From Lachnospiraceae bacterium (GTDB lineage Bacteria > Bacillota > Clostridia > Lachnospirales > Lachnospiraceae): a stretch of DNA of 64,000 nucleotides. The stretch covers positions 1 through 64,000 of the forward strand of contig JAFRSH010000002.1 in assembly GCA_017427685.1 (NCBI GenBank). Direction: 5' to 3'. Each line of letters opens with the position of its first letter. Position 1 is the first letter of the stretch. Positions 55,528 through 63,881 of this stretch are shown here, piece after piece. Made by a program: the position numbers and the translations under genes. The notes under the pieces are model-generated. The model made no database searches and was not told the origin of the DNA. It saw only the letters and a list, made by a program, of their open reading frames with translations.

Positions 55528-55668
55528 CACACGAATATGTCCCGTGCTCCGTGTCGGGGGACGGGAAGTAACACACGCAGGTTGTCTCGGGCCACGTGTC
55601 GGAGGACGAGAAGTGACACGCTCACGTCTCCCGTGCCCAAGGTCGGAGGACGGGATGCGTGTCGTGCG
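55515..55668 (+). repeat. 44-45-bp tandem repeat, about 3.5 units
   Basis: Units begin with GGACGAGAAGTAACACACG-like sequence at 55515, 55559, 55604 and 55648 (partial). Each contains a GC-rich inverted segment such as GTCCCGTGCTCC...GGGGGAC. The first unit contains the end of the membrane-protein gene; the array ends 20 bp before the DUF4037 gene. Confidence 0.85.
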
Positions 55669-55687
55669 CATGAAATGGATTTAATAC

Positions 55688-56701
55688 ATGGATAAAAGAT
55701 TTGAAAGCAGCCGCCGCTTTTACGAAGCGGAGGTTGCACCCATGATTCATGAGAAGTTCCGCGAAGCGGAGCAGAGGATTGCAGTCGGGATCGCAGGAGA
55801 GGGTTCCGACTGTTTCGGCTGGGATGACCTGATCTCGCGTGACCACGATTTCGGCACGGGCGTCTGCCTGTGGCTTACGGGTGAAGATATGCAAGCGTTC
55901 GGCCGTGATCTCGCTGACGCCTATGCTACACTCGTTGAGTCCCGCGGCGGAGACGGACTTACCGAAAGACTCCGCGAGAGACGCGGGGTCATGAGCATAA
56001 ATGACTTCTACAGCAACGTACTCGGCACTGATCTTGATGTGGAAAAGCTCTGTGATATCTTCGGTCTGAACCGGAGGAAGAAAGCATCCGACGGGGATTC
56101 AGATATCGAAATGGAGCTCACCGGGGAGTTCTGGAACGATCTCGACAATTCATGCCTCGCGACGGCGGTCAACGGAGAGGTCTTCCGTGACGACCTCGGA
56201 GTTTTTTCAGCGTTCCGGGAGTTTCTTCTTGATTACTACCCCGAAAATGTATGGCGCATCAGGATAGCCGAAGAGCTTCACAGCTTCTCCGCGGCACTTC
56301 AGGTCAATTACGCGCGGTGCATGACCCGTGGCGACGTTGTTGCGGCGAGCGTCTGCAAGCTCCGTGGACTTGAGTCGGCGATGCAGCTCTTCTTCCTTAT
56401 GAAGAGAGAGTATCCTCCTTATTACAAGTGGACTTACAGGAGACTCGCCGAGCTTGACAGGGAAGGAGCCTTTTCATCACTCCTAAGGGACCTTTCACTC
56501 CGCAGCTGCAACATGGGTGCATGGGAAGACAGACCTTACAATCCCGACAAGCTGAATACGGACGATGAGACGGTGGTCATAACCGAAAAGATTGCTTCTC
56601 ACATCGTCAGCATGCTCGGGCAGAGGGGATTTATCAGAAGTGTCGATCCTTATCTTGAAACGCATGTGAACGAAGTACTGAAGAGTAAGGATATGTATTG
56701 A
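55688..56701 (+). CDS. DUF4037 domain (nucleotidyltransferase-like) protein
   Basis: 337 aa. GIAGEGSDCFGWDDLISRDH followed by DFGTGVCLWL is the DUF4037 nucleotidyltransferase-like motif (GS...D-x-D). The C-terminal half is helical (FSAALQVNYARCMTRGD). Substrate unknown. The start ATG 55688 has no strong ribosome binding site, and the repeat array precedes it. Confidence 0.82.
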   Translation: MDKRFESSRRFYEAEVAPMIHEKFREAEQRIAVGIAGEGSDCFGWDDLISRDHDFGTGVCLWLTGEDMQAFGRDLADAYATLVESRGGDGLTERLRERRGVMSINDFYSNVLGTDLDVEKLCDIFGLNRRKKASDGDSDIEMELTGEFWNDLDNSCLATAVNGEVFRDDLGVFSAFREFLLDYYPENVWRIRIAEELHSFSAALQVNYARCMTRGDVVAASVCKLRGLESAMQLFFLMKREYPPYYKWTYRRLAELDREGAFSSLLRDLSLRSCNMGAWEDRPYNPDKLNTDDETVVITEKIASHIVSMLGQRGFIRSVDPYLETHVNEVLKSKDMY

Positions 56702-56748
56702 ACTTTATTTCGGCATATGCGAAACCATATTATACTTTTTGCGTATCA

Positions 56749-56777
56749 TTGACTTGCAACATTGGTAGTGGTATACT
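56749..56777 (+). promoter_or_regulatory. Promoter of surface protein 1
   Basis: TTGACT - 17 bp - TATACT, identical boxes and spacing to the promoter of its paralog (58840). Confidence 0.75.
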
Positions 56778-56795
56778 ACGGCTGTTTGCTCGGCG

Positions 56796-56841
56796 GTGAG
56801 AATCCGGGATATGTCATGGGCAAGTTACCGGTTGTTCTCAC
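56796..56841 (+). promoter_or_regulatory. Leader stem-loop of surface protein 1
   Basis: GTGAGAA / TTCTCAC enclosing CCGG...CCGG in the ~100-nt 5' leader. No known riboswitch class recognised. Confidence 0.4.
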
Positions 56842-56884
56842 GGTGGGGCGTGTTTTAATGCAAAGTGTAATAGGAGAGTAGGAA

Positions 56885-58567
56885 ATGAGAGAAAACAAAT
56901 CACATAGGCGTTGGGCTCGCTTTTCGAAGCTTATGGCTGTAACGCTCGCTCTTGTTTTGAGCGTGGGAGTATTGCCTGCCCAAGCAGGTACAAAGGAGAT
57001 CGTGGTCAGGAACAAGAAGCAGCTTGTTGAGGCGATGGAAAGCGATTCGTCCGCTACGATCATATTCAGAACAAACAGATCGAACAGATTCATCATCCCT
57101 GCAGGCCTTAACAGCGAAAACAAGGAGCTTGTTATGGACGCTCCGGGTGCAAGGGCATTCAATAAAGCCTCTTTCAAGGCGATCACACTTAAAAAGGCAG
57201 AGTACTTCAATGAAAGAGGAGATGGAAACTCTCTCTACATCAAGGGCGATGACGTTAAGCTCACGATCTCAAGGGGGATCGAGACTAAGAAGGTCAGCGT
57301 TACCGCAACAAATGCTCTTGTTAAAGTAGCAAACAGCGGCAATGTGGGCGACATCGTCTGCAACAAGAAGGATGCACAGATCAGGATCTCGGTAGCCGAG
57401 AATGCGAAGGCGAATATCATTGTAAAGAAGAAGACCGAACTCACTGTGGGCGGTGACAAGGACGCCGGGATCAAGGTGGTTTCACAGGCTTCGGGAAGTA
57501 AGATCACAGTAACCGCACCGGTTGACCTTGTTGCTGTGAAGAATGTGGACGTTATCCTTGAGAAGGGCGCCGAAGGTTCAACGGTGGATTCCGCAAAAGA
57601 CGCTTTAGTCGAACTGTCGGGTGAAGCGGAGAAGCAGGCTACAGTTAAGGAAGACGGTAATGTGATCCGTGAAGCCGAGCCTCAGAAGGAAGATAAGTTA
57701 AAGAACGAAGAAACAGATAAAGAAGCTTCAAAGGATCTGGAAAAAACGCCCGCAACCGAGACGCTTGCGACCGAGACGCCTGCGACCGAGACGCCTGCGA
57801 CCGAAACGCCCGCGACTGAGCCGGATCCAGGATCGAATCCTGCGGTCACACCTGATAAAGGCATGTACAAGATCACTTACAGAGTAGAAAACCCGGAAAC
57901 AGGCACTGTAGTGGTGACTGATTCAGGATATCCTCATAAGGTCGTTGAATCGGGATCAAAGGTTGCGTCGGGTACCGCTCTGTTTATTGAGCTCAAACCA
58001 TCGAAGGGATACAGTTTTGAGGGCATCACCGTTTCACAGGAAAATAATTGTACACGTAGCGAATACTCTGGAAATACATGGCTTCTCTGTGATCTTAAGG
58101 GAGATCTTGAGATCGTCGTAAAGTTTAAGCGTGATGTGATAGAACAACCCCAAAATGTTCTCAGGCTATCGGCTGTCAAAACGACGACGGTGTGGGTGAA
58201 AAATGGGCACATCTTTGAGTATAACAAAGATGGCGCGACAGAGAGTCAGGCAAAGAAGTTCAGCCTTAAGGAAACAAAGGATAACTCAAACAGAGAAATA
58301 GCTACGGTATGGGTTGTTACGGGAAGTGCCATAACCCAGATCGATGATGGGAACGATGTGACCGGTGAATTACAACGATCTTTCGATTGTATTGATTTCA
58401 GCAGGGTGGGTGACTTAAATCATGATATCATAACCAGGGATCTTGTTTTGAAATTATGTGTGAGATTCAATAAAGTGAAATGGATTTGGGTGCCTTCAAA
58501 TTATGATGATTCGCTTTTAAGCGGTCTTGGGAAGACAGTAGTGAAAAACACGGCTCCGAAAGGTTAA
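56885..58567 (+). CDS. Secreted beta-rich surface protein 1 (paralog of 58934)
   Basis: 560 aa; GGAGAGTAGGAA before the ATG. Signal peptide LMAVTLALVLSVGVLPAQAG. Residues ~36-260: repetitive beta-strand domain (EIVVRNKKQLVEAMESDSSA, NSLYIKGDDVKLTISRGIE) reminiscent of a beta-helix; ~67% similar by eye to the paralog. Then an acidic Glu/Thr/Pro linker with five TPATE repeats, then a C-terminal region with YKITYRVENPETG-like strands. No sortase motif or anchor seen, so attachment is unknown. Confidence 0.75.
   Translation: MRENKSHRRWARFSKLMAVTLALVLSVGVLPAQAGTKEIVVRNKKQLVEAMESDSSATIIFRTNRSNRFIIPAGLNSENKELVMDAPGARAFNKASFKAITLKKAEYFNERGDGNSLYIKGDDVKLTISRGIETKKVSVTATNALVKVANSGNVGDIVCNKKDAQIRISVAENAKANIIVKKKTELTVGGDKDAGIKVVSQASGSKITVTAPVDLVAVKNVDVILEKGAEGSTVDSAKDALVELSGEAEKQATVKEDGNVIREAEPQKEDKLKNEETDKEASKDLEKTPATETLATETPATETPATETPATEPDPGSNPAVTPDKGMYKITYRVENPETGTVVVTDSGYPHKVVESGSKVASGTALFIELKPSKGYSFEGITVSQENNCTRSEYSGNTWLLCDLKGDLEIVVKFKRDVIEQPQNVLRLSAVKTTTVWVKNGHIFEYNKDGATESQAKKFSLKETKDNSNREIATVWVVTGSAITQIDDGNDVTGELQRSFDCIDFSRVGDLNHDIITRDLVLKLCVRFNKVKWIWVPSNYDDSLLSGLGKTVVKNTAPKG
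57746..57820 (+). repeat. 15-bp coding tandem repeat x5
   Basis: ACGCCTGCGACCGAG-type units encoding Thr-Pro/Leu-Ala-Thr-Glu in the linker. Confidence 0.95.
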
Positions 58568-58647
58568 CCGTCGAAATGGTTTTGTCTCAGATATCGTTAT
58601 GGGATGATTGAAAATAGAGAATAATGTCGACCGATCGATGATAAAAA

Positions 58648-58689
58648 GACCGTGTACCCGGTAAAAAGCCGGGTACACGTTTCCTTTTC
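58648..58689 (+). terminator. Rho-independent terminator (GTGTACCC family)
   Basis: CGTGTACCCGG / CCGGGTACACG, then TTTCCTTTTC. Near-twin of the terminator at 61226. Confidence 0.8.
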
Positions 58690-58839
58690 TGACCGTTTCA
58701 GGTATTCTTGAAGTCTGTTCGAAGGGGATATAGTCCGGGAAAAAACCGGAGTACACGGTTTGTGAAGATATGTTGGACTCGCATAAAATAAACCCAAACT
58801 ACAACTTGTATGAAATCGGAACAACTTGTTTGCAAATCG

Positions 58840-58868
58840 TTGACTCCCAAAACACGAGATGATATACT
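58840..58868 (+). promoter_or_regulatory. Promoter of surface protein 2
   Basis: TTGACT - 17 bp - TATACT. Confidence 0.75.
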
Positions 58869-58933
58869 GCTACCATCCGCTTCTGCAAACGAAGCGTGTT
58901 TGAGGACTAAAAATCTAAATAGGAGGGTATGAA

Positions 58934-60253
58934 ATGAGAGAAAAGAACTCACATAAGCTTTGGTCCCGTATCTCAAAGCTTGTGGCAGTCACACTCGCTC
59001 TTGTTTTGATCGTGGGAGTCTTGCCTGCAAGTGCGGCATCGAACGAGATCGTAGTTAAGACTAAGAAACAGCTCGTTAAAGCGATGGAATCTAAGTCTGC
59101 TGCTACGATCATCTTCAGAACAAACAGGAAGACCAGATTCATTATTCCCGAGATCGCAAACAGTGCGAACAAGAAGCTTATCATGGAAGCTCCCAATGCG
59201 AGAGCCTTCAACAAAGCTACTTTCAAGACCATTACTCTTAACAAGTCTGAGTATTTCAACGAAAGAGGAAATGACAACTCACTCTACATTAAGGGCGATG
59301 GCATTAAGCTGACGGTTTCTAAGGGAATCGAAGCCAAGAAGGTCAGCATTACCGCTACCGACATTATTGTCAAGGTAGCAAGCAACGGTAATGTTGGCGA
59401 CATCATTCTGAACAAGAAGAAAGCAGAAGTAACTGTTGCGGTTGCTAAGAATGCAGAAGCAAACATCACGGTCAAGAAGCAGGCAGACCTCACCGTAGAG
59501 GGTGACAAGACTGCAGACATCACGATCGTATCTCAGGCAGCCGACACCAAGATCACAGCTACCGCACCCGTTGACATCGTAGCAGAGAAGGATGCAGACG
59601 TTGTTCTTGAGAAGGGTTCCGAAGGTTCCACAGTTGAATCCTCCAAGGAAGTTGACGTCGACATCTCCGGCGCTGCCGAGAAGCAGGCAACCGTAACCGA
59701 GGACGGCAAGGTTGTACAGGAAGCTGAGCCCGCTAAGGAAGAGGAGAAGAAGGACACAACTCCTGCAAAGGATACTACACCTTCTACAACACCTACTACT
59801 CCTGATTCGGGACAGTCGTATGTAACACCCGTAACACCCACACCTTCAACGGAACCTGCAACTCATGGTGCGATAAAGCTCAGTCCTAAGAATCCTGTAT
59901 GGAACGGCGCAGCTACAGGAGCTTCCTTTACAATTAATTTGGATACGGAAGTTTATGTAAATGTTTCAATCGTAGCAACCGGCGCTTCGTTTGGACAGAC
60001 AACAGCTATTCTTACAGATAAAGGAACAGTTTCGAAAGCAGACATAACTGAGCTGGATTTTGCAAACTTTGGAATCAATGATACGGACTGGTCTCTTATC
60101 AACCGAGATCCTGCATTCTTTAATGCTATGACAAATCTGTTCCCTAATTTGGAAACAGTATATGTTCCGTCAGGAAGATTGCAGGCAATGCAAAGCCTTA
60201 AACCCGTTGTTGCAAAATGGCAATTTGCTGCCAAATCACAACCCACTAGTTAG
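58934..60253 (+). CDS. Secreted beta-rich surface protein 2 (paralog of 56885)
   Basis: 439 aa; AGGAGGGTATGAA before the ATG. Signal peptide LVAVTLALVLIVGVLPASAA. The N-terminal ~250 residues parallel surface protein 1 (EIVVKTKKQLVKAMESKSAA, FIIPEIANSANKKLIMEAPN); then a Thr/Pro linker (TTPAKDTTPSTTPTTPD), then a different C-terminal domain with FTINLDTEVYVNVSIVATGA. So the pair shares an N-terminal module and has swapped C-terminal modules. Own promoter and terminator. Confidence 0.75.
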   Translation: MREKNSHKLWSRISKLVAVTLALVLIVGVLPASAASNEIVVKTKKQLVKAMESKSAATIIFRTNRKTRFIIPEIANSANKKLIMEAPNARAFNKATFKTITLNKSEYFNERGNDNSLYIKGDGIKLTVSKGIEAKKVSITATDIIVKVASNGNVGDIILNKKKAEVTVAVAKNAEANITVKKQADLTVEGDKTADITIVSQAADTKITATAPVDIVAEKDADVVLEKGSEGSTVESSKEVDVDISGAAEKQATVTEDGKVVQEAEPAKEEEKKDTTPAKDTTPSTTPTTPDSGQSYVTPVTPTPSTEPATHGAIKLSPKNPVWNGAATGASFTINLDTEVYVNVSIVATGASFGQTTAILTDKGTVSKADITELDFANFGINDTDWSLINRDPAFFNAMTNLFPNLETVYVPSGRLQAMQSLKPVVAKWQFAAKSQPTS

Positions 60254-60329
60254 TGAGTGGGGTCGAATTTATTGACGGGAGCGATAGTGTATAAGAGCAA
60301 CGCTAAACTTTTTGATTTATCTTAAACAT

Positions 60330-60369
60330 AACAGGCGCAGGGAATCTTCCCCACGCCTGTTGTTTTTTT
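60330..60369 (+). terminator. Rho-independent terminator
   Basis: AACAGGCG / CGCCTGTT with inner GGGA/TCCC pairing, then GTTTTTTT. Confidence 0.88.
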
Positions 60370-60512
60370 GGTAGAAGAGGCAGCCGCAAAGAGGAGCACG
60401 ACTTGCAGTTCCGAACAGGACAGATAAGAATAGCCACGATATGATATCTGTGGTACAATTTATGCTTGACGTGGTAATGAAAATACTGGTAGATATATTA
60501 ATATACAGACAT

Positions 60513-60542
60513 TGATAATTATGTTGTTTGTGAGGGTATAAT
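60513..60542 (+). promoter_or_regulatory. Promoter of lipoprotein
   Basis: TTGATA - 18 bp - TATAAT, 45 bp before ATG 60588. Confidence 0.65.
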
Positions 60543-60587
60543 TGTGATGGCTACATTTTGAATATTGTTGAATGGGGGCATATTGTT

Positions 60588-61208
60588 ATGAAAAAAAACT
60601 GTCTTATAATTCTTGTGATACTTTTTGCCGGAATCATGTCGGCGTGTGCAAATGCGGATAAAACCGAAGATACTGAAGTATTGAAATCTGACGATTCGGA
60701 TAGTGCAAATATGATACCGGAACAGAACAATAATAGTGAGTCGACAGCTCAGCAATCTGCACCGGCAGGTGAATTAAATATCAAAGACAAACCCACAAGG
60801 GATGATGTCCGCCTGGAATTGGTAGAAGACCTGCTTACCAGAGATAGTGGGACCTTTAGAATTGTGAATCAGAGTGATCAGATAATTGAGTATGGCCGGG
60901 ATTGCGTGATTGAGGAAAAAAAGGACAATGGGTTGAAAAAAGCGCCTGTGGTGAACAAAGAATTTGATATTTGGATGGATGCTTTCGGTCTCTATGGGAA
61001 AACAACGCACACTTTTCAACAGAATTGGAAGGAACTGTATGGGTCCTTACCTGCAGGCAAGTATAGACTTGGCAAAGATTATTTTATGAATAAGGAAAAA
61101 TATTGGGTGTACTGCGAATTTGAGATTAAGGAAGAAACCGGAGAAGGGGATGATACGACAGACTATTTTAGGGAGTTCTTCAAATTTATAGAATCAATGC
61201 CTTCATAG
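60588..61208 (+). CDS. Lipoprotein with Ig-like (Big_14-like) domain
   Basis: 206 aa from ATG 60588 (TGGGGGCATATTG), not 60558. Signal and lipobox IILVILFAGIMSAC. Then an acidic Asn/Ser/Gln linker and a ~110-residue beta domain (VRLELVEDLLTRDSGTFRIV, NQSDQIIEYGRDCVIEEKK) that resembles the bacterial Ig-like Big_14 pattern. AT-richer than its neighbours. Function unknown. Confidence 0.7.
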   Translation: MKKNCLIILVILFAGIMSACANADKTEDTEVLKSDDSDSANMIPEQNNNSESTAQQSAPAGELNIKDKPTRDDVRLELVEDLLTRDSGTFRIVNQSDQIIEYGRDCVIEEKKDNGLKKAPVVNKEFDIWMDAFGLYGKTTHTFQQNWKELYGSLPAGKYRLGKDYFMNKEKYWVYCEFEIKEETGEGDDTTDYFREFFKFIESMPS

Positions 61209-61225
61209 AAGCAACCAATCGATAA

Positions 61226-61263
61226 AAACCGTGTACCCAGTGAAAAGCTGGTACACGGTTTTT
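61226..61263 (+). terminator. Rho-independent terminator (GTGTACCC family)
   Basis: AAACCGTGTACCCAG / CTGGTACACGGTTT, then TTTCTTTG. Same arms as 58651-58679. Confidence 0.85.
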
Positions 61264-61302
61264 CTTTGCAATAATATACGTTTAATCGGTAACAATACGG
61301 TA

Positions 61303-62298
61303 TTATATGGAAAGGCACTGTACAGCCGTCATTGCAACAGTATTCACGATATCCTCAACACTGCATCCTCTCGAAAGGTCGTTGCAGGGAGCGGCGAGTC
61401 CCTGAAGCACTGCGAAGCACGACGCTTTTCCGATACGCTGTGTGATCTTGTAACCGATATTGCCGGCCTGGAGGTCGGGGAAGATGAGCACATTCGCACG
61501 TCCCGCAACAGGACTTCCCTTAGCCTTGGAAGCTCCGATCTCGGGCACGATCGCTGCATCGAACTGCATCTCACCATCGAGCATGAGCTCGGGAGCGATT
61601 GCGTGAGCAATCTCAACCGCCTCGCGGACTTTGGTGACAAGCTCGTGATCGGCGCTTCCTTTTGTAGAGAAGGAGAGCATTGCAACTCTAGGCTCTTTGA
61701 TATCGCAAAGAACGCGTGCTGTTTCGGCAGCGGCAACGGCGATATTTGCAAGCTCCTCGGAATTCGGATTCGGAACAACAACGCAGTCGGCATAAACAAG
61801 CAGACCGTCTTCACCGAGAGACTTGTCGGGGCAATCCATAAGAAAGCTTGACGAAACGAGCTTCATGCCGGGCTTTGTCTTGATGATCTGAAGAGCGGGG
61901 CGGAGCATGTCACCTGTTGTGTGAACAGCACCCGAAACGAGTCCGTCTGCATCGCCTGCCTTGACCATGAGGATTCCGTGGTACATGGGGTCAAGCGCAA
62001 GCTTGTCGGCTGCTTCCTTGGTAAGACCTTTAGCCTTGCGAAGCTCGAACAGAAGGTCTGCGTAACGCGCTGTGTCAGGTGATGTCGCAGGATCTATGAC
62101 CGCGAAATTAACGTTCACTCCAAGCGCTTTCGCCTTCTCATTGATCTGTGCAGGATCTCCGAGCACAACGGGATCTGCAAGCTTCTCATTAACAAGTATC
62201 TCCGCTGCACGTAATGTACGGTCGTCGTCTCCTTCCGGAAGGACAATCTTCTTGATGTTCGCTGCTGCTTTTGCTCTGATCTTATCTATTAAACTCAT
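61303..62298 (-). CDS. pta: Phosphate acetyltransferase
   Basis: 331 aa from ATG 62298 (AAAGGAGAATAATT). KKIVLPEGDDDRTLRAAEIL opening, DGLVSGAVHTTGDMLRPALQ, SSFLMDCPD, ALVK-equivalent AMLSFSTKGSADHELV and ANVLIFPDLQAGNIGYKITQ are those of short-form Pta rather than the ~300-aa Ptb. Converts acetyl-CoA + Pi to acetyl-phosphate; some members accept butyryl-CoA. It is 16 bp downstream of the butyrate kinase gene, in one operon. Confidence 0.9.
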   Translation of the reverse strand: MSLIDKIRAKAAANIKKIVLPEGDDDRTLRAAEILVNEKLADPVVLGDPAQINEKAKALGVNVNFAVIDPATSPDTARYADLLFELRKAKGLTKEAADKLALDPMYHGILMVKAGDADGLVSGAVHTTGDMLRPALQIIKTKPGMKLVSSSFLMDCPDKSLGEDGLLVYADCVVVPNPNSEELANIAVAAAETARVLCDIKEPRVAMLSFSTKGSADHELVTKVREAVEIAHAIAPELMLDGEMQFDAAIVPEIGASKAKGSPVAGRANVLIFPDLQAGNIGYKITQRIGKASCFAVLQGLAAPCNDLSRGCSVEDIVNTVAMTAVQCLSI

Positions 62299-62314
62299 AA
62301 TTATTCTCCTTTCT

Positions 62315-63433
62315 TTAAAGATCCGTCCCTTCAAATCCGTCCCACACATTCTTCCCGGAGTACGTCAGCGGCGTGATCTTTCCGCGGAGCACATCGAGCG
62401 CGGGCAGTGCGAGCGCCTCCTGCTCCATTTCACCGGGATACTGTGTGATGGGTGCGATGAATCCGCATCTCTCCTTGATGGTTGCTTCAACATCGGGGAA
62501 GCGCAGGAGCCCTCCGGTGAGCAGGATCCCGTCAACCTTGCCGCAGAGAACCGCAGCCATCGATCCGATCATCTTGCAGATCTGGTAGAGCATCGTGTTC
62601 CAAACGATCGTTGCTTTCTTGTCGCCCTTGTCAACGAGCGCATGGATCGTGTCGGAATTCGAAGTCCCGAAGAACTCAACGAATCCGCCGGCACGTGAGC
62701 ACTTGAGACGCACGTCCGCAAGTGTGTGATCCTCGAGGTAATCAAGGAGCGAAAGAACAGGCACCGATCCGATCCTTGTGGGAGAAAAAGCACCTTCGCC
62801 GTCGGCGCCCATGTTGCCGTCAACCATGCGACCGTGATCGTGTGCACTGACTGTGATACCGCCGTCGATATGAGCTACGATGAAGTTGCAGTCCTCGTAT
62901 GCTTTGTTCATAACGTTCTTTGCATGATACTTGGCAACAGCCTTCTGATTAAGGACATGTGAGTGTGAAACCCGGTAGATGCCCTTGATGCCCGTAAGAC
63001 GTGCGTATTCGCAGTACTCGTCGGTATTGGTGGGATCGAGTGTATATGCGGGACGACCGGTCTCGCAGGCAAACTTCCACGCAAGCATAACGCCGAGCTT
63101 GGCGGGATGCTCCGAACCGCCGACCGCATCGCAGGTGTCCTTGAACATCTTCTCATCGATCACGGTTATACCGCCGGGCTGTGTGCAAGCACTTCCTCCG
63201 CGTCCGACGAAAGCGTCGATATCAGAGGGCTTGTAGCCGCGGCTGCTTAACATATCCATTATAACCTGATATCTGAAATCAAGCTGGTTGTTTACATGAG
63301 GAAACTTTAGCAATACATCCGCATCATGAAAAAGGCTTTCTTCGAACAGAACCTCTTCGTCCTTAAACAGTGTGACCTTTGTAGATGTCGATCCCGGATT
63401 GATTGCGAGTATCAGTTTTTCTTTGTTGTCCAT
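62315..63433 (-). CDS. buk: Butyrate kinase
   Basis: 372 aa. AINPGSTSTKVTLFKDEEVL, FVGRGGSACTQPGG, SHSHVLNQKAVAKYHAKN, FIVAHIDGGITVSAHDHG, MGADGEGAFSPTRIGSVP are typical of Buk in the ASKHA fold. Makes ATP from butyryl-phosphate (or related acyl phosphates). First gene of buk-pta. Start ATG 63433 follows AGAGGAAC. Confidence 0.9.
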   Translation of the reverse strand: MDNKEKLILAINPGSTSTKVTLFKDEEVLFEESLFHDADVLLKFPHVNNQLDFRYQVIMDMLSSRGYKPSDIDAFVGRGGSACTQPGGITVIDEKMFKDTCDAVGGSEHPAKLGVMLAWKFACETGRPAYTLDPTNTDEYCEYARLTGIKGIYRVSHSHVLNQKAVAKYHAKNVMNKAYEDCNFIVAHIDGGITVSAHDHGRMVDGNMGADGEGAFSPTRIGSVPVLSLLDYLEDHTLADVRLKCSRAGGFVEFFGTSNSDTIHALVDKGDKKATIVWNTMLYQICKMIGSMAAVLCGKVDGILLTGGLLRFPDVEATIKERCGFIAPITQYPGEMEQEALALPALDVLRGKITPLTYSGKNVWDGFEGTDL

Positions 63434-63603
63434 TTTGAGAGTTCCTCTGCTTTCTAAAAGTTCTCACATATATTAGCAGAAGTTTTTATAGATTTAAAGC
63501 ATATTATTATCTTTTGTATCCATAATTGTATCCCAAAGTATAGATCTAGAAATACCCCCCCATCTGGTTTTATAATCCGTACTGGACACGATAATTTGCA
63601 ATA

Positions 63604-63743
63604 GCCGTGACGCGCCCGTCTGCTTTTCGCGAACCTATTGAGGACGTCAGCACTTAGCGCCGGTGTTTTCGGCGCTTAGTACTGCTACGTCCGAATATAG
63701 AGCGAGAGCGAGTTCACGGAAAGTACGACGTGGCAGTCACGGC
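63604..63743 (+). ncRNA. Conserved ~140-nt structured RNA candidate, copy B
   Basis: Nested stems: GCCGTGAC/GTCACGGC, GTC..CTTTTCGCGAAC / GTTCACGGAAAG..GAC (imperfect), inner hairpin CAGCACTTAGCGCCG / CGGCGCTTAGTACTG closed further by GGACGT/ACGTCC, and mini-hairpin GC-GAGA-GC. Shared with copy A: CGCG.CCG, CTG.TTTTC, ACGTC.G.ACTTA.CG.C, GCTACGT, GAGCGA.AGCG, CGTG.CAGT, at the same spacing. Confidence 0.6.
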
Positions 63744-63778
63744 GTAGTGAAAATCCTAAAATAGTATGAAATCACACC

Positions 63779-63807
63779 TTGCCCCAAAGCGGTATTTGAT
63801 ATATAAT
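63779..63807 (+). promoter_or_regulatory. Promoter of purC
   Basis: TTGCCC - 17 bp - TATAAT. AAGCGGTAT inside the spacer (63787-63795) is complementary to ATACCGCTT in the 5' UTR (63855-63863), and a small hairpin GCAGGC/GCCTGC lies between (63822-63838). Confidence 0.6.
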
Positions 63808-63881
63808 CTTTCCTCGTGACAGCAGGCTATATGCCTGCACAAGAAAGTATTCACATACCGCTTCCGGTGAAAGGACGAGAG

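Larger units (their letters stand above)
58568..58933 (+). other. Intergenic region between the two surface-protein genes
   Basis: Contains the terminator (58648-58689), a half copy of the same arm (GAGTACACGGTTT, 58751), the promoter (58840-58868) and a small leader hairpin CGCTTC/GAAGCG around 58880-58893. Confidence 0.6.
60254..60587 (+). other. Intergenic region before the lipoprotein gene
   Basis: Holds the terminator at 60330-60369 and a promoter at 60513-60542; nothing else recognised. Confidence 0.6.
63434..63881 (+). other. Divergent intergenic region buk / purC
   Basis: 448 bp. AT-rich buk-proximal part (63434-63600) with no clear promoter match; then the structured element copy B (63604-63743); then the purC promoter and an inverted repeat (63779-63863). 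Confidence 0.7.

Noticed and set aside
55515..55668. CRISPR array
   Set aside because: Units are directly contiguous with no unique spacers and only ~3.5 copies; no cas genes.
54601..55671. 356-codon open frame on the minus strand opposite the LRR-CHAP gene end and membrane protein
   Set aside because: Lies antisense to two well-supported genes, no ribosome binding site, composition follows the opposite strand's codon pattern, and its repeat residues come from the 44-bp DNA array.
56796..56841. Cobalamin- or c-di-GMP-type riboswitch in the surface-protein leader
   Set aside because: Only a short GGTGAGAATCC-like resemblance; the conserved cores of those classes are absent.
63787..63863. Purine riboswitch upstream of purC
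   Set aside because: No three-way junction core or conserved loop sequences, and part of the pairing lies upstream of the predicted transcription start.
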